Source of the DNA: Terriglobales bacterium
Lineage (GTDB): Bacteria; Acidobacteriota; Terriglobia; Terriglobales; Acidobacteriaceae
Assembly (NCBI GenBank): GCA_035567895.1
Contig: DATMPC010000112.1
Coordinates: 1 to 62,225, forward strand
Length of the DNA stretch: 62,225 bases
Direction of reading: 5' to 3'
This document shows positions 52,528 through 62,002 of the stretch, one piece after another; within the stretch, counting starts at the first letter, position 1, and each line of letters starts with the position of its first letter. Both the position numbers and the translations under genes were made by a program. Below the pieces are notes generated by a model. That model saw only the letters and a program-made list of their open reading frames with translations, did not search any database and was not told the origin of the DNA.

Positions 52528-53214
52528 TCAATGGCAAGACGCGTTGTCCTGATATTGGCCTCCAGTCAGCATCGTGCCGAGGAATTGATTACAGCTTACG
52601 ATTTTCTGGTATTCCGAATCCTTCTCGAGAGCATCTGGAGTGAGCGAGTAATTTGCTGAGCTCATGGACTTGCGCGCATCCACGAGTTTGCGTTTCCACT
52701 GGTCGACCTGATTAAAGTTATTGGTCAACAACTGCAGGGCCTGCCGGTCTGAGTGACTGGAGGCGTCCACGCTGGCTAGCCGAAGCCCTTCGGCTGCGCG
52801 ATCATGCAGAACTACAATCCGGCTGCCGTCTCCAGGTATGCCTCGTTGAATGGCGTAGGCCAACTTGGTGTGCCAATCCTTGATGAGAGCCAAGTCTTGA
52901 ACAGCCGAACTCATGAACGGCCGCGTCATTCCTTCGTGAGGCAGTGTGCTGTCAGGAACAGCCGCGGCGGCAGACGAAGGGAGTGTCAGAATGATCTGAT
53001 CTCCGTGAAAGCTCACTGAACCGTTGCCGATGCGGGCAAGCGACTCGAGGTCAATGAAGGATTGGTTATTGATTCGGTAAATCACAGCTTTCCCGCTCTG
53101 GCCGTTTATCACCAACGTGCGCGTCTGCAGTTCGGACTGCGCGACCACAACCGGCAGCAGCGCCATAACTGCGGTGGCGGAAATCAACGCGCTTCGATTG
53201 TGAACGCAACTCAT
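52528..53214 (-). CDS. Secreted hypothetical protein with a copper-amine-oxidase-like N-domain
   Basis: The start at 53214 gives a 228-residue protein with signal peptide ALISATAVMALLPVVVAQ; a longer frame would add 61 residues of Cys-rich unlikely sequence. The mature part opens with LVINGQSGKAVIYRINNQSF and DLESLARIGNGSVSFHGDQI, like the stalk domain of copper amine oxidases. The rest is helical and unrecognised. Two Cys near the C-terminus could pair. It stands alone, convergent with the channel gene. Confidence 0.7.
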   Translation of the reverse strand: MSCVHNRSALISATAVMALLPVVVAQSELQTRTLVINGQSGKAVIYRINNQSFIDLESLARIGNGSVSFHGDQIILTLPSSAAAAVPDSTLPHEGMTRPFMSSAVQDLALIKDWHTKLAYAIQRGIPGDGSRIVVLHDRAAEGLRLASVDASSHSDRQALQLLTNNFNQVDQWKRKLVDARKSMSSANYSLTPDALEKDSEYQKIVSCNQFLGTMLTGGQYQDNASCH

Positions 53215-53747
53215 CAACGCACCTCCTGCCGTTGCCGCACCCCGACACCAACAAACGCCGCGACAGCAACTACATCGGATGAATCGAAGTCTGTGAACTG
53301 GCAAAAAAGGTAGGCCTCCGGATCCTTTAAAAGGCGGAGTCAACCACAAAAGACTGCCGTAGGTGCGAGCTTCGACCGAGACTGCGACCATTCCCAATTA
53401 CCAGTGTGGTTCTGTCGTTCTGAAGCCCACAAGCCGTTGTGGACGCGCCTGCAGCGATGTTCCAACTGGCTGCACGACATGCTGGCTGGCGCCCGTGCTG
53501 AGTTCTACCAGAGCGTGTGCAGTGTCTGCAGTTTAGTTGCTATGCATCTCAGCTGGACTGGTCACCGCTCAAGAATCCTAAACACTGGCAAAGTTGCCAG
53601 TATCTGCCCTGCGCTTTTGCCACTAAATCTGAACTGGGAAGTTGAAGCAGTTGCTTCAGTCCAACTCGTCTACTCGGCAACCTATGCACTTCTTCGCGGG
53701 AAGGAAGTTGTCATGAATACCGTCTCATACACAGGAACACTTGGAGC
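53215..53747. other. 533-bp gap without recognised features
   Basis: Lies upstream of the DUF481 gene and after a divergent start. Open frames on the plus strand in this stretch have no supporting motifs. It presumably contains two promoters. Confidence 0.5.
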
Positions 53748-54812
53748 ATGCAAATGAGGCAATACACTCCGCGCAGGGCGATTCGATTTCCTCCCCTGTT
53801 GCTGCTTCTTCTCTCTTGTCTTCCGGCGCAGGCCAAGCGACACGACATCGTCGTGATGAAGAACGGAGATCGAATTACCGGAGAGGTAAAGAGGCTCGAG
53901 CAAGGAGTTTTGTATATCGAACCTGAATATGTTTCCGATGCGTTTGGAGTGGATTGGAACGAGGTAGCAACGATTCGGAGCGCTGCTGGCTATCAAATAA
54001 CTCTCGAGAATGGTGATCGTCTCGCCGGAACCATCGAGAAGGTCCCTTCCGACGGCTCCCCGGGCGCAGATTTCAAGATTCGCACCGCCGATCAGGAAGT
54101 GAGCACTCACGCCGCGAATGTCGTCAATATTGAGTCGAAAAAGAAGAACTTCTGGGACCAGCTCGCGGGCGCGATTGATCTCGGCTACAACTTCACCAGC
54201 GGCAATGATCAAACGCAAGTCAGCAGTAGTGCCAACGCTGATTACCTGAGCACGAAATGGAATACTGGGGTTGCACTCACTACTTCCTTCAGCGGTCAAT
54301 CAGGGGCTTCCAAGACAAATTTGTGGCAAGGGACAACCTATGGTGAACGTTTTCTCAGTAGAAATTCGTCTTTGATAGGATTGGCCGACTTCCTCCATAG
54401 CTCCCAACAGCAGTTGAACCTTCGCACCACTCTCGGCGGTGGCTTTGGCCGCTACTGGGTTCGAACAAACCGGCAACGGTTTCAAAGTATCTTCGGTCTT
54501 GTTTTCACGAATGAGACGTTTGAGTCGACGATTAGCAATCCCACGAACAAGAACATAGAAGCACTACTCGGGATGAAGTATCAACTGTTTCGTTTTTCGC
54601 GCTACTCACTGCTCTCGCAGCTTTACGGTTTCCCGGGACTCTCCGATACTGGCCGCATCCGCGCGAGTACAAAGACAACGTTTTCCGTAAAGCTGGTCAA
54701 CAATTTTCACACTGATTTCTCATTTTGGGACAACTTTGACTCTCGTCCTCCTATAAGCACGTCGAAGAAAAATGAACTCGGCATAACCAATTCCCTGGGA
54801 TGGACGTTCTAA
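53748..54812 (+). CDS. DUF481 outer-membrane protein
   Basis: 354 residues with a signal peptide (LLLLLLSCLPAQA). The N-terminal beta-domain (about 30-110; DIVVMKNGDRITGEVKRLE) resembles the SH3-like fold seen before DUF481 barrels. The C-terminal barrel opens with AGAIDLGYNFTSGNDQTQ, the DUF481 signature, and ends GWTF. YdiY-like; function unknown. One base separates it from the patatin gene, so they form an operon. Confidence 0.88.
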   Translation: MQMRQYTPRRAIRFPPLLLLLLSCLPAQAKRHDIVVMKNGDRITGEVKRLEQGVLYIEPEYVSDAFGVDWNEVATIRSAAGYQITLENGDRLAGTIEKVPSDGSPGADFKIRTADQEVSTHAANVVNIESKKKNFWDQLAGAIDLGYNFTSGNDQTQVSSSANADYLSTKWNTGVALTTSFSGQSGASKTNLWQGTTYGERFLSRNSSLIGLADFLHSSQQQLNLRTTLGGGFGRYWVRTNRQRFQSIFGLVFTNETFESTISNPTNKNIEALLGMKYQLFRFSRYSLLSQLYGFPGLSDTGRIRASTKTTFSVKLVNNFHTDFSFWDNFDSRPPISTSKKNELGITNSLGWTF

Positions 54813-54813
54813 T

Positions 54814-57015
54814 ATGAGGCGTCTCTTCCCACAGCTGATGCTCTTGGCAATTGCGGGCTTCTGCGTCGCCCAGGAACCCGCTGCGCCCGGCAGTGCGGCG
54901 TTGGGGAATCGTCCTAAGATCGGCTTGGTTCTCGAAGGCGGATCGGCGCTAGGACTGGCCCATATGGGCGTAATTTCCTGGCTGGAAGAGCATCACATTC
55001 CTGTGAGCTACGTTGCCGGAACCAGCATGGGCGGACTGGTTGGAGGCATGTACGCCGCCGGGAAGTCGCCTGCGGAGATGCACGAGCTGGTGGATAACAT
55101 TCACTGGAGAGAGGTGTTGCGCGGAGAGACTCCCTTCAGCGATCTCGACTATCGAAGGAAGGAAGACAAGCGGGATTATCCCAACAGCCTGGAATTCGGG
55201 CTGAAACACGGGGTTCGTTTTCCCGAAGGCTTCAATGCCGGACACGACGTTGGGCTCATTCTGGATCGCATCGCTCTTCCCTATTCGGGAGTAAAGAGCT
55301 TTGACGAACTTCCTATCCCCTTTGCTTGTGTTGCCACTGATCTCCGCTCGGGCAAAGAGCACGTTTTTCGCAGGGGATCTCTGGCGACTGCGCTGCGCTC
55401 CACGATGTCCCTCCCCGGAGTATTCAGCCCGGTTCGAAGCGACGATCACGTCTTCGCCGACGGCGGAATCCTGAATAACCTGCCCACCGACGTTGCCAAA
55501 GCTATGGGCGCAGACATTGTGATCGCTGTCCATTTGCAGGTGAGAAAGCTTGATCCTGCGGAATCCTTGTCATCCATCGGCGTGCTTAGCCGGAGCCTCT
55601 CTGTAGTAGTTGCCAGAACCGAGCTGCGCGGAATGGAAAGGGCCGACATTCTGATCACCGTCGATTTGTCAGGCTACAGCTCACTCGATTACGAGAAGGG
55701 CGCGGAGATCAGCAAGGTTGGGTATCAAGCCACGCAAGCCAAGGGCGCGATACTACGGACCCTGAGTGTGGATGACGAAACCTGGGAGCGTTACGTGACT
55801 GAACGCCAGAGTCGAGTGCGCACTGCTCCGGTTCCAGAGTTCGTTGAAGTAACTGGAACAAAACCGGAAGCTGCCCGGGAAATCGAGATTGCTCTCGCAT
55901 CGGAGGTGAACAAGCCAGTCGACAGCAATACGATCGATCGCAAGCTCACGAACCTCACGGGAGTCGGACGCTACTCGCGGCTTGCCTACTCCATGAAGGA
56001 AAGAGATAACCAGCCGGGACTACTTATTCGGGCCGACGAGAAACAGTATGGTCCACCCTTCGTCCAGCCACTGATCGTTATCGATGGAGCGGAGTACAAC
56101 AACGTTCGCTTTACCATGGGCGCACGGATTACCTTTTTTGATGTTGGCAGTTTTCGCTCGGAATGGCGCAACGATGTCAGCCTTGGGTTCGTTAATTTAA
56201 TTCGATCAGAGTATTACCATCCCTTGACCTCTACGTCTCATTGGTTCGTCGCGCCTCTGGGCTTTGCCGATTCGTCACTATTCGACATCTATTCCAGGGA
56301 TACGCAACTTGCTGAGTATCGCCACCGCCAGGCAGGTGGCGCTCTTGATTTTGGCCGCCAAATCAACCGTAGCTCCGAAATTCGATTGGGCTATCAAGGT
56401 TCGACGCAGAGATACTCGCCCCAGGTGGGAAATCCTAATCTTCTTCCTACCGTCAGGGGCCGCCAAGGCGTAACCAGCATTCGGTACTCGCTGATTGGAG
56501 TCGATAATCCAACGGTACCGCGGAGTGGCGTGCAGGCAAATTTCCGTACTGCATGGTTTGACGCAAATCCTGGAGCAACTTCCGGTTTCCCGCTGTCGGA
56601 ATTGCAGATTGCCGTTTTCAAGCGGCTCAGTAAGCCCTCTTCCTTATTCTTTACGGCTGCAGGCGGCACGACCTTCAACGACAGTCGCACCGGCGTTCCT
56701 CCGTTCGCACTAGGAGGAATTCGAGATTTGGCCGCTTACGGCACCAATGAATTAATAACCCATCAGTATTTTCTCTTCCGGACGGGTTACATCCGTCGGT
56801 TGGCGCAGCTTTCCCCCTTCTTTGGAAAAGATATCGACTTGATTGGGGCTTATGAGATCGGAAAGGCGTACGGACTACCCAATGCATCGCGCCTTCCCAC
56901 CGACGGCGTTGCGGGCATCGTGATCAACAGCATCTTCGGGCCATTGACGGTGGGAGGAGCCTATGGCGACACCGGCCATCACAAAGTCTTCTTTAACCTC
57001 GGGCGGATCTTCTAA
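54814..57015 (+). CDS. Patatin-like phospholipase with C-terminal surface-antigen barrel (PlpD/type Vd autotransporter-like)
   Basis: 733 residues with a signal peptide (QLMLLAIAGFCVAQ). The patatin domain (35-330) has the oxyanion GGSALG, the nucleophile Ser71 in GTSMGG, and the catalytic Asp216 in DGG. A POTRA-like link (PEFVEVTGTKPEAAREIEIA) leads into a C-terminal 16-strand-type barrel ending with aromatic NLGRIF, as in BamA/Omp85. This is the layout of PlpD, a secreted lipase. Operon with the DUF481 protein by a one-base gap. A convergent repeat copy follows. Confidence 0.93.
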   Translation: MRRLFPQLMLLAIAGFCVAQEPAAPGSAALGNRPKIGLVLEGGSALGLAHMGVISWLEEHHIPVSYVAGTSMGGLVGGMYAAGKSPAEMHELVDNIHWREVLRGETPFSDLDYRRKEDKRDYPNSLEFGLKHGVRFPEGFNAGHDVGLILDRIALPYSGVKSFDELPIPFACVATDLRSGKEHVFRRGSLATALRSTMSLPGVFSPVRSDDHVFADGGILNNLPTDVAKAMGADIVIAVHLQVRKLDPAESLSSIGVLSRSLSVVVARTELRGMERADILITVDLSGYSSLDYEKGAEISKVGYQATQAKGAILRTLSVDDETWERYVTERQSRVRTAPVPEFVEVTGTKPEAAREIEIALASEVNKPVDSNTIDRKLTNLTGVGRYSRLAYSMKERDNQPGLLIRADEKQYGPPFVQPLIVIDGAEYNNVRFTMGARITFFDVGSFRSEWRNDVSLGFVNLIRSEYYHPLTSTSHWFVAPLGFADSSLFDIYSRDTQLAEYRHRQAGGALDFGRQINRSSEIRLGYQGSTQRYSPQVGNPNLLPTVRGRQGVTSIRYSLIGVDNPTVPRSGVQANFRTAWFDANPGATSGFPLSELQIAVFKRLSKPSSLFFTAAGGTTFNDSRTGVPPFALGGIRDLAAYGTNELITHQYFLFRTGYIRRLAQLSPFFGKDIDLIGAYEIGKAYGLPNASRLPTDGVAGIVINSIFGPLTVGGAYGDTGHHKVFFNLGRIF

Positions 57016-57044
57016 AGCCTCTCTAACTTCGGCGCTTTGGCGGC

Positions 57045-57262
57045 CGAGCCTCCCTGATAACTCCCTGTTATTTTTTTGAATCCTGCGCCAAATAACAGTA
57101 AGTATCTTGTTGGTCGTTGCTTACAAAGAAATCCACAGAACTCCCTGTTAATTCCCTGGTTTTCGAAGAAAGTCGCGGATTCTGGGCAGAATTCGAGGAT
57201 TGTGAGATCAAATTCGAAATTCCCCTCTTATTGTCCCTGTTCTTGGCTTCGGCAACTCGTTT
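57045..57262 (-). repeat. Dispersed 'CAGGGA' intergenic repeat, copy B
   Basis: On the minus strand the core CAGGGAATTAACAGGGA (57142-57158) is followed by GTTCTGTGGATTTCT, as in copy A; the end AACAGGGAGTTATCAGGGA and the block GAATTCTGCCCAGAAT are shared. About 218 bp between the convergent patatin and MscS genes. The match to copy A extends over most of the length. Confidence 0.85.
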
Positions 57263-57281
57263 GTGAGACTTAGTTCCCCGA

Positions 57282-59057
57282 TCAACTCGCCCGCTGAGCC
57301 TTTGCCTCCGCCTCTTCTTTCGTTCCTGTCGATCGCTCCGGCGGATATGCGATGGTCCCCCGCAGCCGTGCCAGCGTCTGCGGGGAAACGTCGGGAAAGG
57401 GACTCTCGCCGTCGCTTTGCCAAGTTTGAACCAGATGCTCGGCTTCCGCCTCTTTCTTGGCATCAATCGCTTGTTTTTTCGAGAGAAACGTCAATCGCGA
57501 TGGAATCGCCCAAACCGCGCCTTCTGCTTCAGCAATGTCAGCGATGCGAAAAAAGACGTCCTCCCGGATCGCGGCCATCTCAGCTCCATCAGTAGTCTGC
57601 ACAAATGCGAATAGCTCCACTTCGTATCCGACAGACGTCATGCTCGCGAGGCGAAACCTTGCGCTCTCCTGCTGAATGCGTGAGTGGGCGTAAAGCATCT
57701 CGCGAACACCCGCGATCACGCAGCGCACCTGGGTGAGCGACGTTTCATAGCTAATGACGAGGGTCGTCCACAGTAGAAATCTGTTTCTGCGCGACACATT
57801 CTCGATGCCCACCTGCGCGAGCATCCCGTTCGGAAACGATATCTGCGTGCCCTCTCGTGCGCGCACACTAAGAGAACGCAATCCGATCTCCTGCACGGTA
57901 ACATGGCGGCCATCGATCACGCATTCGTCGCCGATTGCAAAGACATCGGCAGCCACCAGAGTGATACCACCGATGAGATTCTCCAGTGTTTTCTGTGCGC
58001 CCAGTGCCAGTGCGATGCCGCCAATTCCCAATCCGGCAAGCATTGTCTTCGTATCAAAGCCGAGAATAGCCAGTATTGCGAGCACACAAATCGCAATCAG
58101 AACTGCTTTTGCTATCCCATGGAGCAACTGCACCCGCGAGATTGCTTGCTTCTTTTCCCTGCCGTTCGCCAGCATGCGTTGCTTGTTTGCATCCAGCATT
58201 GCTCCAATGAACCACGCCACGCAGATCGCGAACAGACCCGAGAGCATCCGGAAGTAATACATCCGGTACAAAATCGGCAATCCAATCCAGTAAACGCAGA
58301 TGGCGTTAAGCGCGATAGCAGTGATGAACGCTGCCGGCTTCTTTGCCGCGATCCAGTAGTGAGCGCGACGCGCTGTACCATGCCGATCGCGATATGTCAG
58401 CAGGAGACCGATGAGTCGAAGGATGCCCCATGCTACGAATATGCACACCGCGATGGACAACAGTATGGCCAGCCATCGTCCGACTGGAACGCCAAGGAGG
58501 AGATATCTGATAAGGAAGTCGGGCAGGTACTCATCGATCGCGGGAGCTCCGGCGAGCTCGAACAGGTGGGGCACGCTATCCAGCGTCTCCTTCGAAACCA
58601 ACCAAATTGGACCTGCCTTTTTCTGCGCTACCCTGATCAGCGTGAAGGAGGCCGCGCTATCTCCAACATGAAACTCTCCGATTACCTCAATATTCGGATC
58701 GCTAGAATCGTCGAGAGAACCTTCGGGCGCATCGCTCACCAAGGCGATGCTGGCGCGAAGAGAGGTATCCATCAAGGTGAGCAGCTGGCGCGCCAATTCC
58801 TCCGGATCTGTATCCGATTTGGGCGAGACCTGAAGATATTTGGCGGCGGTTGCGTAGTCTCCGCGATGGGCGTACTTCAGGAAGTTCAATACCGTCCTGC
58901 GGGGTGTCTCGCGGTGAAGTGCGTCAGGTGAAAGTGTGGGCTGGGTCGGAGGCGTGGCAGGTGTTGACGGTAGACCGGGAATTTGCGGATAGCACGCGCA
59001 CGCAAATAAGAAAACGACCGCGCAAAAGCAACTGAGTCTGTACTGAACAACCTTCAT
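57282..59057 (-). CDS. Mechanosensitive ion channel, MscS family, with N-terminal periplasmic domain
   Basis: 591 residues from ATG at 59057, with signal peptide CFCAVVFLFACACYP. A periplasmic Pro-rich and helical domain (30-200) is followed by several membrane helices and the MscS pore block LAGLGIGGIALALGAQKTLE with NLIGGITLVAADVFAIGDE, then the beta-domain (VQEIGLRSLSVRAREGTQIS; FPNGMLAQVGIENVSRRNRF). The C-terminus is acidic/basic and unique. It is longer than E. coli MscS and closer to MscK/YbdG-type. It may release solutes on hypo-osmotic shock. Confidence 0.93.
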   Translation of the reverse strand: MKVVQYRLSCFCAVVFLFACACYPQIPGLPSTPATPPTQPTLSPDALHRETPRRTVLNFLKYAHRGDYATAAKYLQVSPKSDTDPEELARQLLTLMDTSLRASIALVSDAPEGSLDDSSDPNIEVIGEFHVGDSAASFTLIRVAQKKAGPIWLVSKETLDSVPHLFELAGAPAIDEYLPDFLIRYLLLGVPVGRWLAILLSIAVCIFVAWGILRLIGLLLTYRDRHGTARRAHYWIAAKKPAAFITAIALNAICVYWIGLPILYRMYYFRMLSGLFAICVAWFIGAMLDANKQRMLANGREKKQAISRVQLLHGIAKAVLIAICVLAILAILGFDTKTMLAGLGIGGIALALGAQKTLENLIGGITLVAADVFAIGDECVIDGRHVTVQEIGLRSLSVRAREGTQISFPNGMLAQVGIENVSRRNRFLLWTTLVISYETSLTQVRCVIAGVREMLYAHSRIQQESARFRLASMTSVGYEVELFAFVQTTDGAEMAAIREDVFFRIADIAEAEGAVWAIPSRLTFLSKKQAIDAKKEAEAEHLVQTWQSDGESPFPDVSPQTLARLRGTIAYPPERSTGTKEEAEAKAQRAS

Positions 59058-59817
59058 GTCTAGGTCACCCTTTCTGCGATGCCGCACCTTGGGTTCGCGC
59101 ACCTTCGGAGTTGTGATGAGCGCGTTTGGGAAAGCTGGTCAAACACGCTGCATTTGCGTCGATCAAAGCCTGCGATTCGAGACGAGTGGGTTTTCCGCGC
59201 CCATAGGCAGGAGCGCTGTTCAGCGCTTGCGACGTGACTAGTACTTGAGAAACCTCCTTGATCCGTCCAATCTTCCGCTGATTATTGTTGAATTGGCATA
59301 TTAGGCCATCGCCCTTGGGGTTTCCGACTGTCAGAAAAAACAGGTGATGGGCTCCGGAAGGCCAGTGGCGTACGTCTGCACATGGACGAAACTCAACTTT
59401 TTCCAACTGTGCTGCAAGTTCTGACAGTTCCGAAGCGACACCTTAGGCAGCATGATCGCTGAAACAGTACGCTTTGTCTCTCCTGTGCCCTCCTGGTGCG
59501 TCGTGGTTCATCGCGACGCACCGTTTTTTGTTTGGCGATGAAAGTTCAACACCTGCCCGAGGAGTCGCATGTCTTAATGCTTACAGTTCATTGCCGACGC
59601 CCTCCATAGATGGCTCACCGGGATTCTCTAAGGCACAATGTAGAAACATACGCCATCCTTGCGTGGGTTAAGTCTCGATTCCATCCAGACCCGGCAGTTT
59701 TGACAGGTGTACTCCTTCCGAAGCGCTAGCAAGATGAATATCGTCATCCACGCTGGTGCTATGTCCTTGGATGGAACGCTTCCAATTCCGCAACCAGCGG
59801 ATTATTGGAGGACTTAC
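59058..59817. other. 760-bp gap with an orphan intrinsic terminator
   Basis: No supportable gene. A clear intrinsic terminator at 59495-59533 has no upstream gene on its strand, so a short non-coding transcript may end there. A GGAGGA before TTG at 59818 belongs to the next gene. Confidence 0.5.
59495..59533 (+). terminator. Intrinsic terminator without an upstream gene
   Basis: GGTGCGTCG (59495-59503) and CGACGCACC (59514-59522) form a 9-bp perfect stem with a 10-base loop, followed by GTTTTTTGTTT. The stem and T-run fit Rho-independent termination on the plus strand. No plus-strand gene ends nearby. Confidence 0.75.
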
Positions 59818-60360
59818 TTGAAGAAACAGATATTAGTGTGGCGCTCCTTTCTGCTGTTGCTTGTCGGCTGTTCGCTCACTTTGGTACCGGGAAGGGCACA
59901 GTCGCAAAACGCACCAAAGCAATCCACGCAAGCCACAGACGCACAGGAGAAAAATGTCAAGCAGTACGTTGAACTCCTACGGTCCAACGTTCGCCAGGAA
60001 AAAGCTCAGATTATGGGTGCTGTGATGCAGCTCGATATCGACCAAGCGGCGAAGTTCTGGCCAATCTATAGTGAGTACGATGCGGAATTAACGAAACTCA
60101 ATAACTTAAGACTCGCGAACGTTCAGGAATACGCGCGGCACTATAACGACCTTACAGATGCCAAAGCAGACGAACTAATTCAAAAGGCACTGGATTATCG
60201 CAGGCAACGTGCCGACTTGCTCGCAAAATGCTATGGCCGTGTAAAAGCCTCATTAGGAGCAGTCCAGGCTGCGCGTTTCTTGCAGGTTGAAGATCAGTTG
60301 CTTCTGATCATTGATCTTCAGATTGAGTCGGAGTTGCCGATCATTGCGCACGGTTCGTGA
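59818..60360 (+). CDS. Secreted helical hypothetical protein (CpxP/Spy-like size)
   Basis: 180 residues from TTG at 59818, chosen because GGAGGA lies 5 bases upstream and the protein then starts LKKQILVWRSFLLLLVGC, a signal peptide. The mature part is helical and charged (KNVKQYVELLRSNVRQEKAQ; WPIYSEYDAELTKLNNLRLA) with the flavour of periplasmic chaperones, but no motif match such as LTxxQ was found. The stop overlaps the next gene (GTGA). Confidence 0.8.
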   Translation: MKKQILVWRSFLLLLVGCSLTLVPGRAQSQNAPKQSTQATDAQEKNVKQYVELLRSNVRQEKAQIMGAVMQLDIDQAAKFWPIYSEYDAELTKLNNLRLANVQEYARHYNDLTDAKADELIQKALDYRRQRADLLAKCYGRVKASLGAVQAARFLQVEDQLLLIIDLQIESELPIIAHGS

Positions 60361-60983
60361 ATTCTACGAAGAGGATCGAGCAGATGCGACATGCGGTTGT
60401 TCGAGTAGCGCTTACGGTAACTGCGTTGACGATGATGTCCGCGCTAGCTACCGCGCAAAGGACACCCAAAGTTGATGTTCCTGCGGGGACCCGCGTTCTC
60501 ATTCGAATGATTGACTCCGTGGATTCGAAGAAGCAGCAGGTGGGATATCGCTTTACTGCGAACCTGGAGACGAATCTTCAGGTCGATGACGCGATCGTAG
60601 CGCCACGGGGAACAATGGTGTACGGCCGACTCATCAATGCCAGATCGGCTGGCAGAATGTCCGGCGGTGCGGAGCTGACACTGGAACTCACCGACATAGT
60701 CATTAACGGTACAGCTTATCCGCTCCTGACCAGCACTTATGAAATGCGCTCGGAAGGCAAGGGCAAGAAAACGACACGCAGAATACTGGGCGGAGCAGGT
60801 TTGGGCGCGCTGATCGGAGGAATAGCTGGAGGAGGTACAGGCGCCGCCATCGGAGTTGCCGCCGGCGCGGTGGGTGGCACCGTGATGGCAGGAGCAACAA
60901 GCGGCAAGCAGGTATCTGTACCGAGCGAATCGTTACTCGAATTTCGGCTCGAACAACCAGCCAGCCTTCCGGCGGCGAGCTAG
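60357..60983 (+). CDS. Secreted protein with a glycine-zipper segment
   Basis: 208 residues from GTG (60357), or 199 from ATG at 60384. Signal peptide VVRVALTVTALTMMSALATA; then a beta-rich domain (VDVPAGTRVLIRMIDSVDS) and a glycine zipper (ILGGAGLGALIGGIAGGGTG) near 140-180. Probably lies at the outer membrane or forms a helical hairpin in the membrane. Overlaps the previous gene, so co-expressed. Confidence 0.8.
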   Translation: MNSTKRIEQMRHAVVRVALTVTALTMMSALATAQRTPKVDVPAGTRVLIRMIDSVDSKKQQVGYRFTANLETNLQVDDAIVAPRGTMVYGRLINARSAGRMSGGAELTLELTDIVINGTAYPLLTSTYEMRSEGKGKKTTRRILGGAGLGALIGGIAGGGTGAAIGVAAGAVGGTVMAGATSGKQVSVPSESLLEFRLEQPASLPAAS

Positions 60984-61091
60984 TTTATTCGGTCTGCCCT
61001 GCGGGCAGCAGAAGTCTTGCGTCGAGTGATTGCCGGCAGCAGACCGAGGTTGAATCCAAGGTTACTAAAAAATCGCAAAGTGGAGAAATGT

Positions 61092-61655
61092 ATGTCAAGA
61101 ATTCCGGTTTGGATAGCTATGGCTCTAATGGCAGTGAGTTCTGCGTTCGCGCAGGATGTTCGCTACAACTTTGACAAGAATGCAGACTTTACCAAGTTCA
61201 AGACGTATAGGTGGGTGCCAATAAAGGACGCCCAACAAGTAAATCAAATCGTAGAAAAGCAGATTCAGACTGCCATCGATGCGCAGCTCATACAAAAAGG
61301 ATTAAGCAAAGTCGACTCAGACAAGGCTGATCTGTATATCGGATACCAGACTGCAATTGGAACGGAGAAGCAGTTCAACTCCTACAGTTCAGATTGGGGA
61401 TACGGTGGCGGCTGGGGTCGCGGGGGATGGTATGGCGGGGGTATGGGAAGCAGCATGACAACTGGTTCAACAACCACTATTTATAAGGGTCAATTGGCCC
61501 TCGACATGTACGATTCAAGCAACCACTCCCTGGTCTGGCGAGGGGCGGCCAGCAAGACGCTCGATCCGAAGGCTAAGCCTGAGAAGCAGGAGAAGAATCT
61601 CAATAAGGCAGTGGCTAAGCTCCTGAAGAATTATCCACCGAAGGTGAAGTCGTAA
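61092..61655 (+). CDS. DUF4136 domain protein
   Basis: 187 residues with a signal peptide (VWIAMALMAVSSAFA). DUF4136 motif: VRYNFDKNADFTKFKTYRWV and KADLYIGYQTAIGTEKQF. A Gly/Tyr/Trp loop (YGGGWGRGGWYGGG) sits in the middle, and the end is Lys-rich. Such proteins are often lipoproteins, but no lipobox Cys is visible here. Follows two other small secreted genes. Confidence 0.88.
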   Translation: MSRIPVWIAMALMAVSSAFAQDVRYNFDKNADFTKFKTYRWVPIKDAQQVNQIVEKQIQTAIDAQLIQKGLSKVDSDKADLYIGYQTAIGTEKQFNSYSSDWGYGGGWGRGGWYGGGMGSSMTTGSTTTIYKGQLALDMYDSSNHSLVWRGAASKTLDPKAKPEKQEKNLNKAVAKLLKNYPPKVKS

Positions 61656-61667
61656 CCGCATTTGGCG

Positions 61668-61885
61668 GAGCACTCGGCGAAAAACAAGGACAATTACAGG
61701 GCGTTTTTCATTGCGAGCGGTGAAATCGAAGAATTCTGCCCAAAATTTTCAAATTTTGCTTCGAGGCAGGGATCTAACAGGGATTCCTGCCCGTTTCCAC
61801 CCAACCCTCAGATTCTTCGTGGTTTAGCTCCTGTTTGCCACGATTTCCCAAAAAATATCAGGGATTCTGCAGGGATTTTTCGTCC
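61668..61885 (+). repeat. Dispersed 'CAGGGA' intergenic repeat, copy C (diverged)
   Basis: GAATTCTGCCCAAAATT, CAGGGATCTAACAGGGA (61767-61783) and TATCAGGGATTCTGCAGGGA keep the order and spacing of copies A and B with more changes. It fills the gap between convergent DUF4136 and histidine-kinase genes. Confidence 0.75.
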
Positions 61886-62002
61886 CACAATGGAACTGTC
61901 ACCTGACAGGACACTATGCGGCCATGAGGCTCCATTCCCGGCTTTTAGGGGGGCCGTTATGGTGTCGTATGGCGGTCAGACTGGCTGGTTTGAACCGATA
62001 GC

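Noticed and set aside
53404-53757. 117-codon frame upstream of the DUF481 gene
   Set aside because: No motif and overlaps the DUF481 start; poor Shine-Dalgarno.
54949-55533. 194-codon minus-strand frame opposite the patatin gene
   Set aside because: The opposite strand encodes the patatin active site; no motif in this frame.
59065-59406. 113-codon minus-strand frame upstream of the MscS gene
   Set aside because: No motif; the C-terminal part coincides with the MscS start region and its upstream promoter.
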